A DNA stretch of 64,000 bases from CBDIHH01 sp965279095 (GTDB taxonomy: Bacteria; Pseudomonadota; Alphaproteobacteria; Caulobacterales; Caulobacteraceae): the NCBI GenBank assembly GCA_965279095.1, contig CBDIHH010000006.1, positions 806,001-870,000 on the forward strand. Reading direction: 5' to 3'. The notes beneath the pieces are model-generated. The model saw only the letters and a program-made list of their open reading frames with translations. It was not told the DNA's origin and did not search any database. This document shows, piece by piece, positions 1-9,721 of the stretch; the first letter of the stretch is position 1, and every line of letters begins with the position of its first letter. The position numbers and the translations under genes were made by a program.

Positions 1-432
1 AAGTTCGGAGTCCGTGTCGAGCACCGCCAGGCTGCCGTCCGGCAGGCCGATGCTGGCGGTCTGGCCGACCCGTGTCTGGTAGACGGCGGCCCGGCCGAGC
101 CCCGGACCGGCGTGCCGGCCGAGCCAGATCCCGCCGCCGACCGTCAAGGCCAGCACCGCGCAGGCGGCCATGACGGTGCGCGTGAGCCGGTCCCGGCGCC
201 GGGCGCTCAGGTCGCGGCCGGCCGCCTCGCGCAAGGCCAGGACCGCGGGGTCCCCCCGAACGGAGTCCAGGCCCGCCCAAAGCAGTTGCAGGTCCTCATA
301 GGCGAGGCGCCGGGCGGGATCGCCGGCGAGCCAGGCCTCGAGGGCGACGGACTCCGCCTCCGTGATCTGGCCGGATCGCGCCCGCGCGAACCAGGCCGAG
401 GCCTCCTCGGCTATGGTGTCAGGCGTGCTCAT
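1..432 (-). CDS. FecR-family anti-sigma factor, partial (runs off the left edge)
   Basis: Inner-membrane anti-sigma factor that would hold the neighbouring ECF sigma factor inactive and relay a signal from a TonB-dependent receptor. The 144 visible residues show a DUF4880-like cytoplasmic N-terminus (residues 8-50, with the pattern A-W-F-A-R and LEAWLAGDPARR), one transmembrane segment at about residues 86-104, and the beginning of the periplasmic FecR domain (VGQ...LPDGS...LD). The ATG at 432 overlaps the sigma factor stop by four bases (ATGA), so the two are translationally coupled. The C-terminus, and any receptor gene downstream, lie outside the window. The family call is firm; the signal sensed cannot be read. 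Confidence 0.85.
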   Translation of the reverse strand, partial: MSTPDTIAEEASAWFARARSGQITEAESVALEAWLAGDPARRLAYEDLQLLWAGLDSVRGDPAVLALREAAGRDLSARRRDRLTRTVMAACAVLALTVGGGIWLGRHAGPGLGRAAVYQTRVGQTASIGLPDGSLAVLDTDSEL

Positions 433-935
433 GACCGCGGGCCGGCCGCCTGCGTCAGGGCGCGAAGGGCGATCATGATGTGCTTCTCCACGGCGCTCAC
501 CGAGATGCCGAGGTCAGCGGCTATGGACTGGTAGGTCATCTCTTCAAAGCGATGCAGCAGGAAAACCTGACGGGTGCGAGGGGTAAGGGCGGCGATGACC
601 TGGACGGCCACGCCCAGGCGCTCGCGGGCGAGCAGGATGCGTTCGGGCGAGACCTCCTCGGCGAGGCCGGACAGGCCGTCCTCGTCGGCCCCCCGCCAGG
701 GCGCCTCGCGCCGCCGCCGCCGGCTGAGCACATGGCCGGCGACCACGAACAGGTAGCGCTGCATGTCCTCGACCGCCGTCTGCGACCGCCGCGCCTGCAG
801 GTTGACGAACACGTCCTGGACCAGGTCCTCCACCTCGGCGGCCGGCGCCCGCTTCTGGAAGTAGCGCCGCAGGGCCGGGCGATACTGACCCAGATCCGCG
901 GAGGGATCGAGCGGCGATGGGCTGTCCTGTGACAC
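429..935 (-). CDS. ECF RNA polymerase sigma factor (FecI-like)
   Basis: Extracytoplasmic-function sigma factor of 168 residues. Region 2 lies at about residues 20-75 (EDLVQDVFVNL, then the R-rich -10 recognition helix) and region 4 at about 105-160 (LTPRTRQVFLLHRFEEMTYQSIA, then the helix-turn-helix ISVSAVEKH). The frame is open to 1088, but I chose GTG at 935: it gives the normal family length, has GGGAGG 11 bases upstream and avoids running into the preceding gene. The stop overlaps the FecR-like ATG by four bases. The pair resembles FecI/FecR-type surface-signalling systems that control TonB-dependent uptake; that role is inferred from family and context only. Confidence 0.88.
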   Translation of the reverse strand: MSQDSPSPLDPSADLGQYRPALRRYFQKRAPAAEVEDLVQDVFVNLQARRSQTAVEDMQRYLFVVAGHVLSRRRRREAPWRGADEDGLSGLAEEVSPERILLARERLGVAVQVIAALTPRTRQVFLLHRFEEMTYQSIAADLGISVSAVEKHIMIALRALTQAAGPRS

Positions 936-1002
936 GGCCGTGCGAGCCTCCCGGACCGATCGATAGCCTGCCGCAGGCTGGCCGAAGAATCCACTCGCCC
1001 CG

Positions 1003-1632
1003 CTAGAGCCTCGGCGGGCCCGGCCCCTCAGGTGGGCGGCTGCATTTATTTGCCGTAACGCGCCGGTAGGCCGCCAAGTCGTCGACATCCTCCAGGGCGC
1101 GCAGGACGCGGACCCGGCGGCCGCGCAGGTTGGCGGCGGTGTCGGCCATGGCGTGAGCGGTGGACCAGCGGACGCCGGCGAACGGCAGCCGGCCCGTCCT
1201 GCGGCTTAGCCCAATGAGCCAGTAGCCCCCATCCAGCGCCGGGCCGAACACGGCGTCAGCCGCCCCGAGGCTCCGGAACGCCTGGGCGATGTCGGCGGCG
1301 GCCACCGCGGGGGTGTCCGTGCCGATGAGCACGGCGGGACCCGGGGGCAGAGCGCGGACCACCCGGCCCATGCGCCGGCCGAGATCGCCGCGCCCCTGGG
1401 GCAGAGTCCTGGCCGGGGCGGCCCAGGCGCTTGGGCGATCCGGAGAGATGCCTGCCCAGGTGGTCCAGCGCGGGTCGCGGCCCAGGCGCCGCATCAGGGC
1501 GGCGAAGGCGAAGCGCTGGAAGCGCAGGGCCAGCAGATCACCGCCCTCCGCCGCCAGGCGGCGCTTGCCCACGCCATAGGCCGGCCGCCGGGCGATGATC
1601 ACCAGATGCCGGCGGGCGCGGTCAGCGGCCAT
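1003..1632 (-). CDS. TIGR04282-family (DUF2064) nucleotidyl/glycosyltransferase
   Basis: 209-residue GT-A-fold enzyme of the family annotated as an arsenosugar-biosynthesis glycosyltransferase (DUF2064), which resembles MobA/CofC-type nucleotidyltransferases. Visible landmarks are the N-terminal R-P-x-x-G-V-G-K-R-R-L loop (residues 16-26), GTDTP at 104-108 (metal-binding region) and PALDGGYWLIG at 131-141. It overlaps the end of the upstream glycosyltransferase gene by 11 bases, so both belong to one operon with the radical SAM gene. The pairing of TIGR04282 with TIGR04283 is a known recurring association. No arsM is visible here, so an arsenic substrate is not established. Confidence 0.85.
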   Translation of the reverse strand: MAADRARRHLVIIARRPAYGVGKRRLAAEGGDLLALRFQRFAFAALMRRLGRDPRWTTWAGISPDRPSAWAAPARTLPQGRGDLGRRMGRVVRALPPGPAVLIGTDTPAVAAADIAQAFRSLGAADAVFGPALDGGYWLIGLSRRTGRLPFAGVRWSTAHAMADTAANLRGRRVRVLRALEDVDDLAAYRRVTANKCSRPPEGPGPPRL

Positions 1633-2284
1633 AGAGACGGGCGATGAGGGTCGGGGGCGCCCCTATAAAGAACAGGGCCAGGCAGGCGGCATTGCGCGCG
1701 CTGCGCCGCCGCCAGCCGTCCTGCCGCCAACGGCGGGCCGAGGTGACGGCGTCAGCCTGAAGGACGGTCAGGCGTCGGCGGCCGAGCCGGCGTATCAGAT
1801 CGACATCCTCCATCAGGGCGAGGGGTCGAAAGCCGCCGAGGCGCTCGTATAGGTCCCTGGCGATCAGCAGGCCCTGATCCCCGTAGGGCAGGGCCAGGCG
1901 CCGCACCCTCCAGGACACCCACCGCTCCAGCCGGCGGGCCTCGGGCGAGGGGTCGTCCAGGGCGAAGCGGAAAACCGCGGCCTGGGCCGGGGCGGCCCGG
2001 GCATGGGCCTCGGCGGCCTGGCGCCAGCCGGCCTGCAGGCAGGTGTCGGCGTGGAGGAACAGCAGCCAGTCGCCGGCGGCGGCCTGGGCGCCCGCGATCA
2101 TCTGGCGGCCGCGACCACGCGGGGCGGTGATCACCCGGGCGCCGAGGCCGGCGGCGAGGCTGCGGGTGTCGTCTCGCGATCCGCCGTCGACGACGATGAT
2201 CTCGTCCCCCGCGTCGAGGCTGGCCAGGCAGGCGGCCAAGGTTGCGGCGGCGTCCAGCGCCGGGATGACCACCGACAGGCGCAT
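1622..2284 (-). CDS. TIGR04283-family glycosyltransferase (GT2)
   Basis: 220-residue family-2 glycosyltransferase without transmembrane segments. SVVIPALD (residues 4-11) starts the GT-A fold, VVDGGSRDDT (31-40) is the nucleotide-sugar binding loop, and HADT (78-81) stands where the DxD-like metal site is expected; the later D-Q-G and E-D-V-D motifs are also present. The family is named for arsenosugar biosynthesis but is found in many genomes without proof of that product. It starts six bases after the radical SAM stop and overlaps the next gene, so it is the middle gene of a three-gene operon. Confidence 0.88.
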   Translation of the reverse strand: MRLSVVIPALDAAATLAACLASLDAGDEIIVVDGGSRDDTRSLAAGLGARVITAPRGRGRQMIAGAQAAAGDWLLFLHADTCLQAGWRQAAEAHARAAPAQAAVFRFALDDPSPEARRLERWVSWRVRRLALPYGDQGLLIARDLYERLGGFRPLALMEDVDLIRRLGRRRLTVLQADAVTSARRWRQDGWRRRSARNAACLALFFIGAPPTLIARLYGR

Positions 2285-2290
2285 CGTCTC

Positions 2291-3283
2291 CTAGCCGCCG
2301 CTGCAGCTGGCGCCGCCGAGGACGCAGAAGGCGGCGCAATGGGGGTGGTTCAGCCTCACCGGCCCGAGCGCCTCGGCCAGGGCGGCGCCCATCTCGAACT
2401 GCGGGTCGTAGGGGGTCAGGGTGCAGGCGACCACGGCGGGCGCCGCCGCCCCGCGGCGCTTCACCACCATGCGGCTGGAGGCGCACATCATCGAAGCGGG
2501 CGCCACATCCAGGATCCCCCAGCAGGCGTCGCTGATCTCCGGCACGTCGCGCCCCGCGTCCATGCCGGGGAACAGCACTAGCCGGCCGCGGTCCTCGACA
2601 TCGATGGCCGCGCCGAGCTCAGCGAACAGGCGCCCATAGGCGGCCCGGGCCGCCGCCTCGTCCTCGTGCGGGAGTCGTCGCCCGGCCACGGCGATGGAGA
2701 AGCCGTTCGCCGCCAGCCAGCGCAGGCCGTCGATGGCGATGGGCCACGCGCCCGCGCCGCGTTCGGCCTCGTGCACGGCCTGGCTGTGGTGGTCGAGGCT
2801 GACCCGCAGGGTGAGGTCGCCGCCGTAGCGGGCCTTCAGGTCCAAAAGCGCGGCTTCGAAGCGGCGCATGGGCCGCATGGCGTTGGTCAACACCAGGGCC
2901 TGGCGGCCCCCCGCCAGGGTCGCCTCGAGCATGGCGATGATGTCGGGGTTCATGAACGGCTCGCCGCCGGTGAAGCCGATCTCGCGGGTGGGCAGGGCCA
3001 GGGCGGAGGCTTCGGCGAGGTAGGCTTCGACCTCGGCCACGGTCAGATAGGCCAGGGCGTCGTTGAGCGGCGAGCTTTCGATATAGCAGCTGGCGCAGGT
3101 GATGTTGCACAGGGTCCCGGTGTTGAACCACAGGGTCTGCAGACCGGTCATCGGCGCCGAGGCGCGGGGTGAGCCGTCCAGGGTCCGCAACGGGTCGCGG
3201 AACTTGCGCGGGTCCAGGGCGCGCCGCTCCGGCGCCGTGAACGGGGAGGGGGCTGGGCCGGTGGTAGTGATCGTATCAGACAC
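2291..3283 (-). CDS. Radical SAM protein with C-terminal cysteine cluster
   Basis: 330-residue radical SAM enzyme. The CxxxCxxC motif for the [4Fe-4S] cluster is C59, C63 and C66 (CNITCASC); the SAM-binding GGEPF follows at 106-110. Extra cysteines near the end (C316, C320, C327) plus mid-protein cysteines suggest an auxiliary cluster like that of SPASM/Twitch proteins. It heads the operon with the two glycosyltransferases. The motif does not match the ArsS consensus as I remember it (CNxxCxHCHV), so I do not call it ArsS. Substrate unknown. It is divergent from the TVP38/oxidoreductase pair across a 143-bp gap. Confidence 0.85.
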   Translation of the reverse strand: MSDTITTTGPAPSPFTAPERRALDPRKFRDPLRTLDGSPRASAPMTGLQTLWFNTGTLCNITCASCYIESSPLNDALAYLTVAEVEAYLAEASALALPTREIGFTGGEPFMNPDIIAMLEATLAGGRQALVLTNAMRPMRRFEAALLDLKARYGGDLTLRVSLDHHSQAVHEAERGAGAWPIAIDGLRWLAANGFSIAVAGRRLPHEDEAAARAAYGRLFAELGAAIDVEDRGRLVLFPGMDAGRDVPEISDACWGILDVAPASMMCASSRMVVKRRGAAAPAVVACTLTPYDPQFEMGAALAEALGPVRLNHPHCAAFCVLGGASCSGG

Positions 3284-3426
3284 GAACGGGCGATTCCTGG
3301 CGGGCGCGATGGCCGAAACCTGGTCACCTTACGTCGAGCGTCGCCGTTTGGCTCAATCATCGTCGCTAGTCCACAAGGGCCCGCTCAGCGTAGAAGTCCC
3401 TCCATGACGGTCCGGGGCTCAGACGC

Positions 3427-4137
3427 ATGACATCCATCAAGCGCTTCGCGCCCCTGGCCGTGCTGGCGGCCATCGTTATCGCCCTGTTCGCCAGCGGCGC
3501 CTGGCGGCTGCTCAGCCTCGAGACCCTCAGGACCCACGAGGCGGCGTTGCGGGCCTTCGTCGCCGACCACCTCGTCCTCAGCCTGCTGGCCTTCATGGCC
3601 ACCTACGCCCTGGTGGCGGCGGCCAGCCTGCCAGGCGCCCTGGTGCTGACCCTGACGGGCGGCTTCCTGTTCGGGGTCTGGGTGGGCAGCGTGGCCACCG
3701 TCTTCGGCGCCACCGCCGGGGCGGTGCTGCTCTACGGGGTCGTCCACACCTCGCTGGGCGCCATCGTCCGGGACAAGGCGGAGGCCTCCGGAGGGCGACT
3801 CAAGGCGGTGATGGACGGCATCAAGGAGGGGGCGTTCGGATATATCCTGACCCTGCGCCTGGTGCCGATCGCACCGTTCTGGCTGGTCAATGTGGCGGCC
3901 GCCCTGGCCGGCGCGCCCCTCAAGGCCTACGCCCTGGCGACCTTCATCGGCATCATTCCCGCCACCGTCATCTACACCAGCATCGGCTCGGGGATCGGCA
4001 AGTTGCTCGCCCACGGCCAGACCCCCAAGCTGGACATCATCTTCGAGCCCTTCGTGTTCGGTCCGCTGACGGCCCTGGCGCTGCTGTCCCTCGGCACCAC
4101 CCTCTACCAGCGCCGGCGCGCCAAGGCGGCGGCGTGA
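3427..4137 (+). CDS. TVP38/TMEM64 family (VTT-domain) membrane protein
   Basis: 236-residue polytopic inner-membrane protein of the DedA/VTT superfamily. A hydrophobic helix at 10-25 is followed by the conserved core GGFLFGVWVGSVATVFGA at about 78-95 and a pair of re-entrant-type hydrophobic segments around residues 130-190, with charged residues in the loop GRLKAVMDG. Relatives are proposed to act in lipid scrambling or undecaprenyl-phosphate and phospholipid transport. Its stop overlaps the GTG start of the following oxidoreductase by four bases (GTGA), so the two are coupled. Confidence 0.85.
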   Translation: MTSIKRFAPLAVLAAIVIALFASGAWRLLSLETLRTHEAALRAFVADHLVLSLLAFMATYALVAAASLPGALVLTLTGGFLFGVWVGSVATVFGATAGAVLLYGVVHTSLGAIVRDKAEASGGRLKAVMDGIKEGAFGYILTLRLVPIAPFWLVNVAAALAGAPLKAYALATFIGIIPATVIYTSIGSGIGKLLAHGQTPKLDIIFEPFVFGPLTALALLSLGTTLYQRRRAKAAA

Positions 4138-5552
4138 CCCGGCAGCGGGTCGACTGCGACCTGGCCGTCATCGGGGCCGGCTCCGGCGGCCTGTCGGTGG
4201 CCGCCGGAGCGGCGCAGCTGGGGCTGAAGGTGGTGCTGTTCGAGAAGGGCGAGATGGGCGGCGACTGCCTCAACTACGGCTGCGTCCCGTCCAAGGCCCT
4301 GATCGCCGCCGCCCACGCCGCCCACGCGATGACTCACAGCGCTCCGCTGGGGGTGACGGCGAGCGGGGTGGCGGTGGATTTCGCCGCGGTGATGCGACAC
4401 GTGCATGGGGTCATCGCCGCCATCGCCCCCATCGACAGCCAGGCCCGGTTCGAGGGGCTTGGCGTGAAGGTGGTGCGCGAGGCCGCGCGCTTCGCGGGCC
4501 CGCGCGAGATCCATGGAGACAGCGTCGCCGTGTTCGCGCGCAAGGTGGTGCTGGCGACCGGCTCACGCGCGGCCGCGCCGCCCATCCCCGGTCTGGAGGC
4601 CGTCGCCTATCTCACCAACGAGACGATCTTCTCCCTCGAGGCGCTGCCCCCAAGGCTGGTGGTGCTGGGCGGCGGGCCGATCGGCGTGGAGCTGGGCCAG
4701 GCCTTCGCCCGGCTGGGGTCTTCCGTCACCCTGGTGGAGGCTGACGCGATCCTCGGCCGCGAGGACCGCGAGGCAGCGGCGACTGTTATCGACCAGCTGA
4801 AGGCCGACGGGGTCACCCTGGTCAAGGGCAAGGTGGTGAGGGTGGAGGCCGGCCCCGTCGTCGTCGTCGAGACGGACACGGGCGAGCAGCGGCTCGAGGC
4901 GACGCATCTGCTGCTGGCCCTCGGCCGGCGGCCCAATATCGAAGGCCTGGGGCTGGACGCGGCGGGGATCGTCCATGACGCCTCGGGGGTGCGGACCGAC
5001 CGATCCCTGCGCACCAGCAACCGTCGGGTGTTCGCCGTCGGCGACGTGGCGGGGCGGGGACAGTTCACCCACCTGGCTGGGGCTCACGCGGGCCTGGTGG
5101 TGCGCAAGGCCCTGTTCGCCCTGCCGGTGGACGCGGACGCCCTGGTCGTGCCGCGCGTGACCTACAGCGATCCGGAACTGGCGGCCGTGGGCCTGGGCGA
5201 GGCGGAGGCCCGCCGGCGCCACGGGGACGGCGTCAGGGTCCTGACGCAGCCGTTCGAGGACAATGACCGGGCCCGGGCCGAAGGCGATAGCCGGGGGTTC
5301 GCCAAGCTGGTCGCCACCCGACAGGGCCGGGTGCTGGGCGTCACCGTGGTGGGGGCCCGGGCCGGCGACCTGATCCACCTGTGGTCCCTGGCGCTGGCGT
5401 CCGGGCTGAAGCTGAGCCAGGTGGCCGGCATGATCGCCCCCTATCCCACGCGCGGCGAAATCGCCAAGCGACTGGCGGGCCAATTCTACACGCCGTCGCT
5501 GTTCGCGCCGCGCACCCGGCGGCTGGTGTCCCTGCTCAAGCGGCTGGGCTGA
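4134..5552 (+). CDS. FAD-dependent pyridine nucleotide-disulfide oxidoreductase (mercuric reductase/LPD-like)
   Basis: 472-residue class I flavoprotein disulfide reductase. FAD-binding GAGSGG is at residues 14-19, the redox-active disulfide is C45/C50 (CLNYGC), the NAD(P)-binding GGGPIGVE follows mid-protein, then the second FAD motif VFAVGDV and a dimerisation domain. The C-terminal active-site motif is APYPTRGE: the usual histidine of HPT is Tyr437, while Glu442 is kept. MerA-type C-terminal cysteines are absent. It therefore looks like neither true lipoamide dehydrogenase nor classical MerA. Start is GTG at 4134, overlapping the TVP38 stop. The pair may act with the divergent radical SAM/glycosyltransferase operon. 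Confidence 0.87.
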   Translation: MTRQRVDCDLAVIGAGSGGLSVAAGAAQLGLKVVLFEKGEMGGDCLNYGCVPSKALIAAAHAAHAMTHSAPLGVTASGVAVDFAAVMRHVHGVIAAIAPIDSQARFEGLGVKVVREAARFAGPREIHGDSVAVFARKVVLATGSRAAAPPIPGLEAVAYLTNETIFSLEALPPRLVVLGGGPIGVELGQAFARLGSSVTLVEADAILGREDREAAATVIDQLKADGVTLVKGKVVRVEAGPVVVVETDTGEQRLEATHLLLALGRRPNIEGLGLDAAGIVHDASGVRTDRSLRTSNRRVFAVGDVAGRGQFTHLAGAHAGLVVRKALFALPVDADALVVPRVTYSDPELAAVGLGEAEARRRHGDGVRVLTQPFEDNDRARAEGDSRGFAKLVATRQGRVLGVTVVGARAGDLIHLWSLALASGLKLSQVAGMIAPYPTRGEIAKRLAGQFYTPSLFAPRTRRLVSLLKRLG

Positions 5553-5633
5553 GCCGGCCCGCGTTGCGGACTGCGGCGGTTCGGCCCATGCTGCGCGCGT
5601 CGCCGTCGGGGCGGCGTCGCCGGGGGCGGGACG

Positions 5634-6442
5634 ATGGTGAAACTGCGTGACGGTTGGGTGCGGCTGGCGGTGGCCCTGGCCCTGCTGCTGCCCGTCTATT
5701 TTCTGGTCGCGGCCCTGGGCACCAAGTTCGGGCTGATCGACTGGAAGATCGGTTTCGGCCTGCTGGTGTTCAAGCTGGGCGCCCTGGTGGTGTTCGGCGT
5801 GCTCGGTTTCGCGGTCATCGCCCTGCTGCTCGCCCTGCTCGTGAAGCCCCGGGCGGGCTGGAAGGCGGCCGTGGTGGCCGTGCTGATCCCCGCCCTGTTC
5901 GTGGGCTATGCGGCTTCGGTGATGGCCAAGTCCAAGACGATCCCCCCCATCCACGACGTCTCGACCAATCCCCAGGACCCGCCCCTGTTCTCATCGGCGG
6001 TGCTGGACGCGCGCCGGACCATGGGCGCCAATCCCATCGAATCCATGACCACCCCCCTGCGCGACCTGCCCAAATACAAGGCGATGGCCGCCAGCCCGCG
6101 CCTGGCGCCCATGGCCGACAAGAGCGTGGGCGACCTCGGCCTCGCCGCCAATCCGGGCGTCCGCCCCCTGACCCTGGCGACGCCGCCGGCCCAGGCCTTT
6201 GATCGCGCCCTGGCCGCCGCGCGCCAACAGGGCTGGACCATTGTCCGCGCCGACAAGCCGACGGGGATGATCGAGGCGACGGCCTCGACCTTCTGGTTCG
6301 GGTTCAAGGACGACGTGGCGGTGAGGGTGCGCCCGGCGGCGGGCGGCGCTGTGGTGGACGTGCGCTCCACCTCGCGGGTGGGCCTCGGCGACATCGGCGC
6401 CAACGGCAAGCGCGTCGCCAAGTTCCTGGCCGACCTGAAGGG

Positions 6443-6446
<4 letters not shown>
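5634..6446 (+). CDS. DUF1499 domain membrane protein
   Basis: 270-residue protein with three hydrophobic segments at about residues 9-30, 40-68 and 74-96, then a soluble DUF1499 domain at about 115-265. The domain shows the conserved NPQDPPLF and the G-F-K-D-D-V-A-V-R-V strand near 225-240, followed by the V-D-V-R-S-x-S-R-x-G-x-x-D-x-G-x-N signature. DUF1499 has no established biochemical function. It ends four bases into the convergent histidine kinase gene (overlap 6443-6446), so the two transcripts meet tail to tail. Confidence 0.85.
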
Positions 6447-8119
<1,673 letters not shown>

Positions 8120-8120
8120 C

Positions 8121-9638
8121 CTAGGTCTCGGCCGCCGCGGCGGCGGCGGATTCGGACATCAGACGCGTGACGCCGCGATAGGTGGGCAGGCCGGTCAGAA
8201 CCCCTTCGAAGTCCTCGAGCGGCTCGCCGATCATGATCCCCGACGGCCCGAGCTTGAATTCGCGGATGCTGGTCTCGTGCTCGGAGGTGCGACTCTTGGC
8301 CACCGAGATCGCCTTGAACAGCCTGCCCTTGGCTTCGAAGTAGCGGAACATGACGACACCGTCCGACAGGTAGCTGAGGTCCACGTCGGAGCGGACATCG
8401 CCGATGATCCCGTGCTGGCCGAGGATCAGCATGGTGATGACGCCCTGCTGGTTCAGATAGCTCAGCAGCTCGTGCATCTGCAGCATCAGATATTTCTCCC
8501 CGGGCATGGCGCGCAGGAAGGCGTTGAGGCTGTCGATCACCAGGAACCGGACCTGTTCCTGCTCCACCGCCCGACGCACCCAACTGGCGAATTCGCCGGG
8601 GGAGAGTTCGGCCGGATCGATCTGAAAGATCTGCAACTGGCCGCTGTCGACATAGGGCTCGAGGTCCATGCCGAGGGCGCGGGACCGGGCCAGCATGGTC
8701 CCCAGGCCTTCGTCGAACAGGTAGTAGACCGCCTTTTCCCCCCGTTCGATCGCGCTGACGGCGCAGCGCACGGCGGTGCTGGTCTTGCCCACCCCCGAGG
8801 GACCGTTCAGCAGGGTGTTGGTGCCGGGCGACAGGCCGCCGCCCAACATCTTGTCGAGGCCCGCGACGCCCGTGGATGTCATCTCGCCCGGGAAGGCGCG
8901 GTGGTGCTCGGACGCCACCAGGCGCGGGAAGACCGCGACCCCGCCGGTCTCGATGGCGAAGTCGTGGTAGCCGCCGCGATACTTCACGCCGCGCATCTTC
9001 ACCACCCGAAGGCGACGACGCTCCGCGCCGTAGTCCTGCGCCATCTGCTCCAGGGTGATGACACCGTGGGCGATGCTGTGCAGCTGCACGTCGCCCGGAT
9101 CGGAGCTGTGGTCGTCGAGCATCAGCACGGTGCAGGCGTGGAGCGAGAAGTAGTGCTTGAGGGCCAAAATCTGGCGGCGGTAGCGCAGGGAGTTCTGGGC
9201 CAGCAGGCGCATCTCGGACAGGCTGTCGAAGACGACCCGCGAGGGCCTCAGGCGATCGACGCAGTCCATCACGCCCTGGATCGTTTCGCCCAGTTCGACC
9301 TCGGACGGCTCCAGGATCGACTGCTCGCTGTCGGGATCGAGGCCGGTCTCGTTCACGAGCTCGAACAGCTCGATGTCGTCCAGGGACCAGGTGTGGCTGC
9401 GCGCCACCTCGCGCAGTTCGGCGGCGGTCTCAGACAGGGTGATGTAGAGGCCGCGCTCGCCCACCCGCGCACCCTCCAGCAGGAACTGGAGCGCGATCGT
9501 GGTCTTGCCGCTCCCGGGCGCCCCTTCCAGAAGGTAGACCCGGTGCTGGGTGAGGCCCCCGCCCAGGATGTTGTCCAGGTCGGCGATCCCGGTGGATATC
9601 CACGATCTGTCCTGCGGTTCCTTCACGGGTGACGACAT
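8121..9638 (-). CDS. KaiC-like double-domain RecA ATPase
   Basis: 505-residue protein with two tandem KaiC domains. Walker A motifs are GAPGSGKTT (39-47) and GPSGVGKTS (279-287); Walker B-like strands end in VVFDSLSE (about 135-142) and FLVIDSLN (about 365-372). The length is close to cyanobacterial KaiC (519). By eye alignment, the position of the KaiC phosphosites Ser431/Thr432 is Ser422/Tyr423 here. No kaiA or kaiB is adjacent; a hybrid histidine kinase follows directly, as in several proteobacterial KaiC loci. The frame is open far upstream, but ATG 9638 has GAGAGGG just before it and gives the family length. A circadian role is not implied. Confidence 0.9.
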   Translation of the reverse strand: MSSPVKEPQDRSWISTGIADLDNILGGGLTQHRVYLLEGAPGSGKTTIALQFLLEGARVGERGLYITLSETAAELREVARSHTWSLDDIELFELVNETGLDPDSEQSILEPSEVELGETIQGVMDCVDRLRPSRVVFDSLSEMRLLAQNSLRYRRQILALKHYFSLHACTVLMLDDHSSDPGDVQLHSIAHGVITLEQMAQDYGAERRRLRVVKMRGVKYRGGYHDFAIETGGVAVFPRLVASEHHRAFPGEMTSTGVAGLDKMLGGGLSPGTNTLLNGPSGVGKTSTAVRCAVSAIERGEKAVYYLFDEGLGTMLARSRALGMDLEPYVDSGQLQIFQIDPAELSPGEFASWVRRAVEQEQVRFLVIDSLNAFLRAMPGEKYLMLQMHELLSYLNQQGVITMLILGQHGIIGDVRSDVDLSYLSDGVVMFRYFEAKGRLFKAISVAKSRTSEHETSIREFKLGPSGIMIGEPLEDFEGVLTGLPTYRGVTRLMSESAAAAAAET

Positions 9639-9721
9639 GAATCCCTCTCGAGCGAACGGGCGTGGCGACGGCGATTGACTGGGGAAAACGAGCTCGCCAG
9701 GAAATGGATGCAGGGCAGGGG

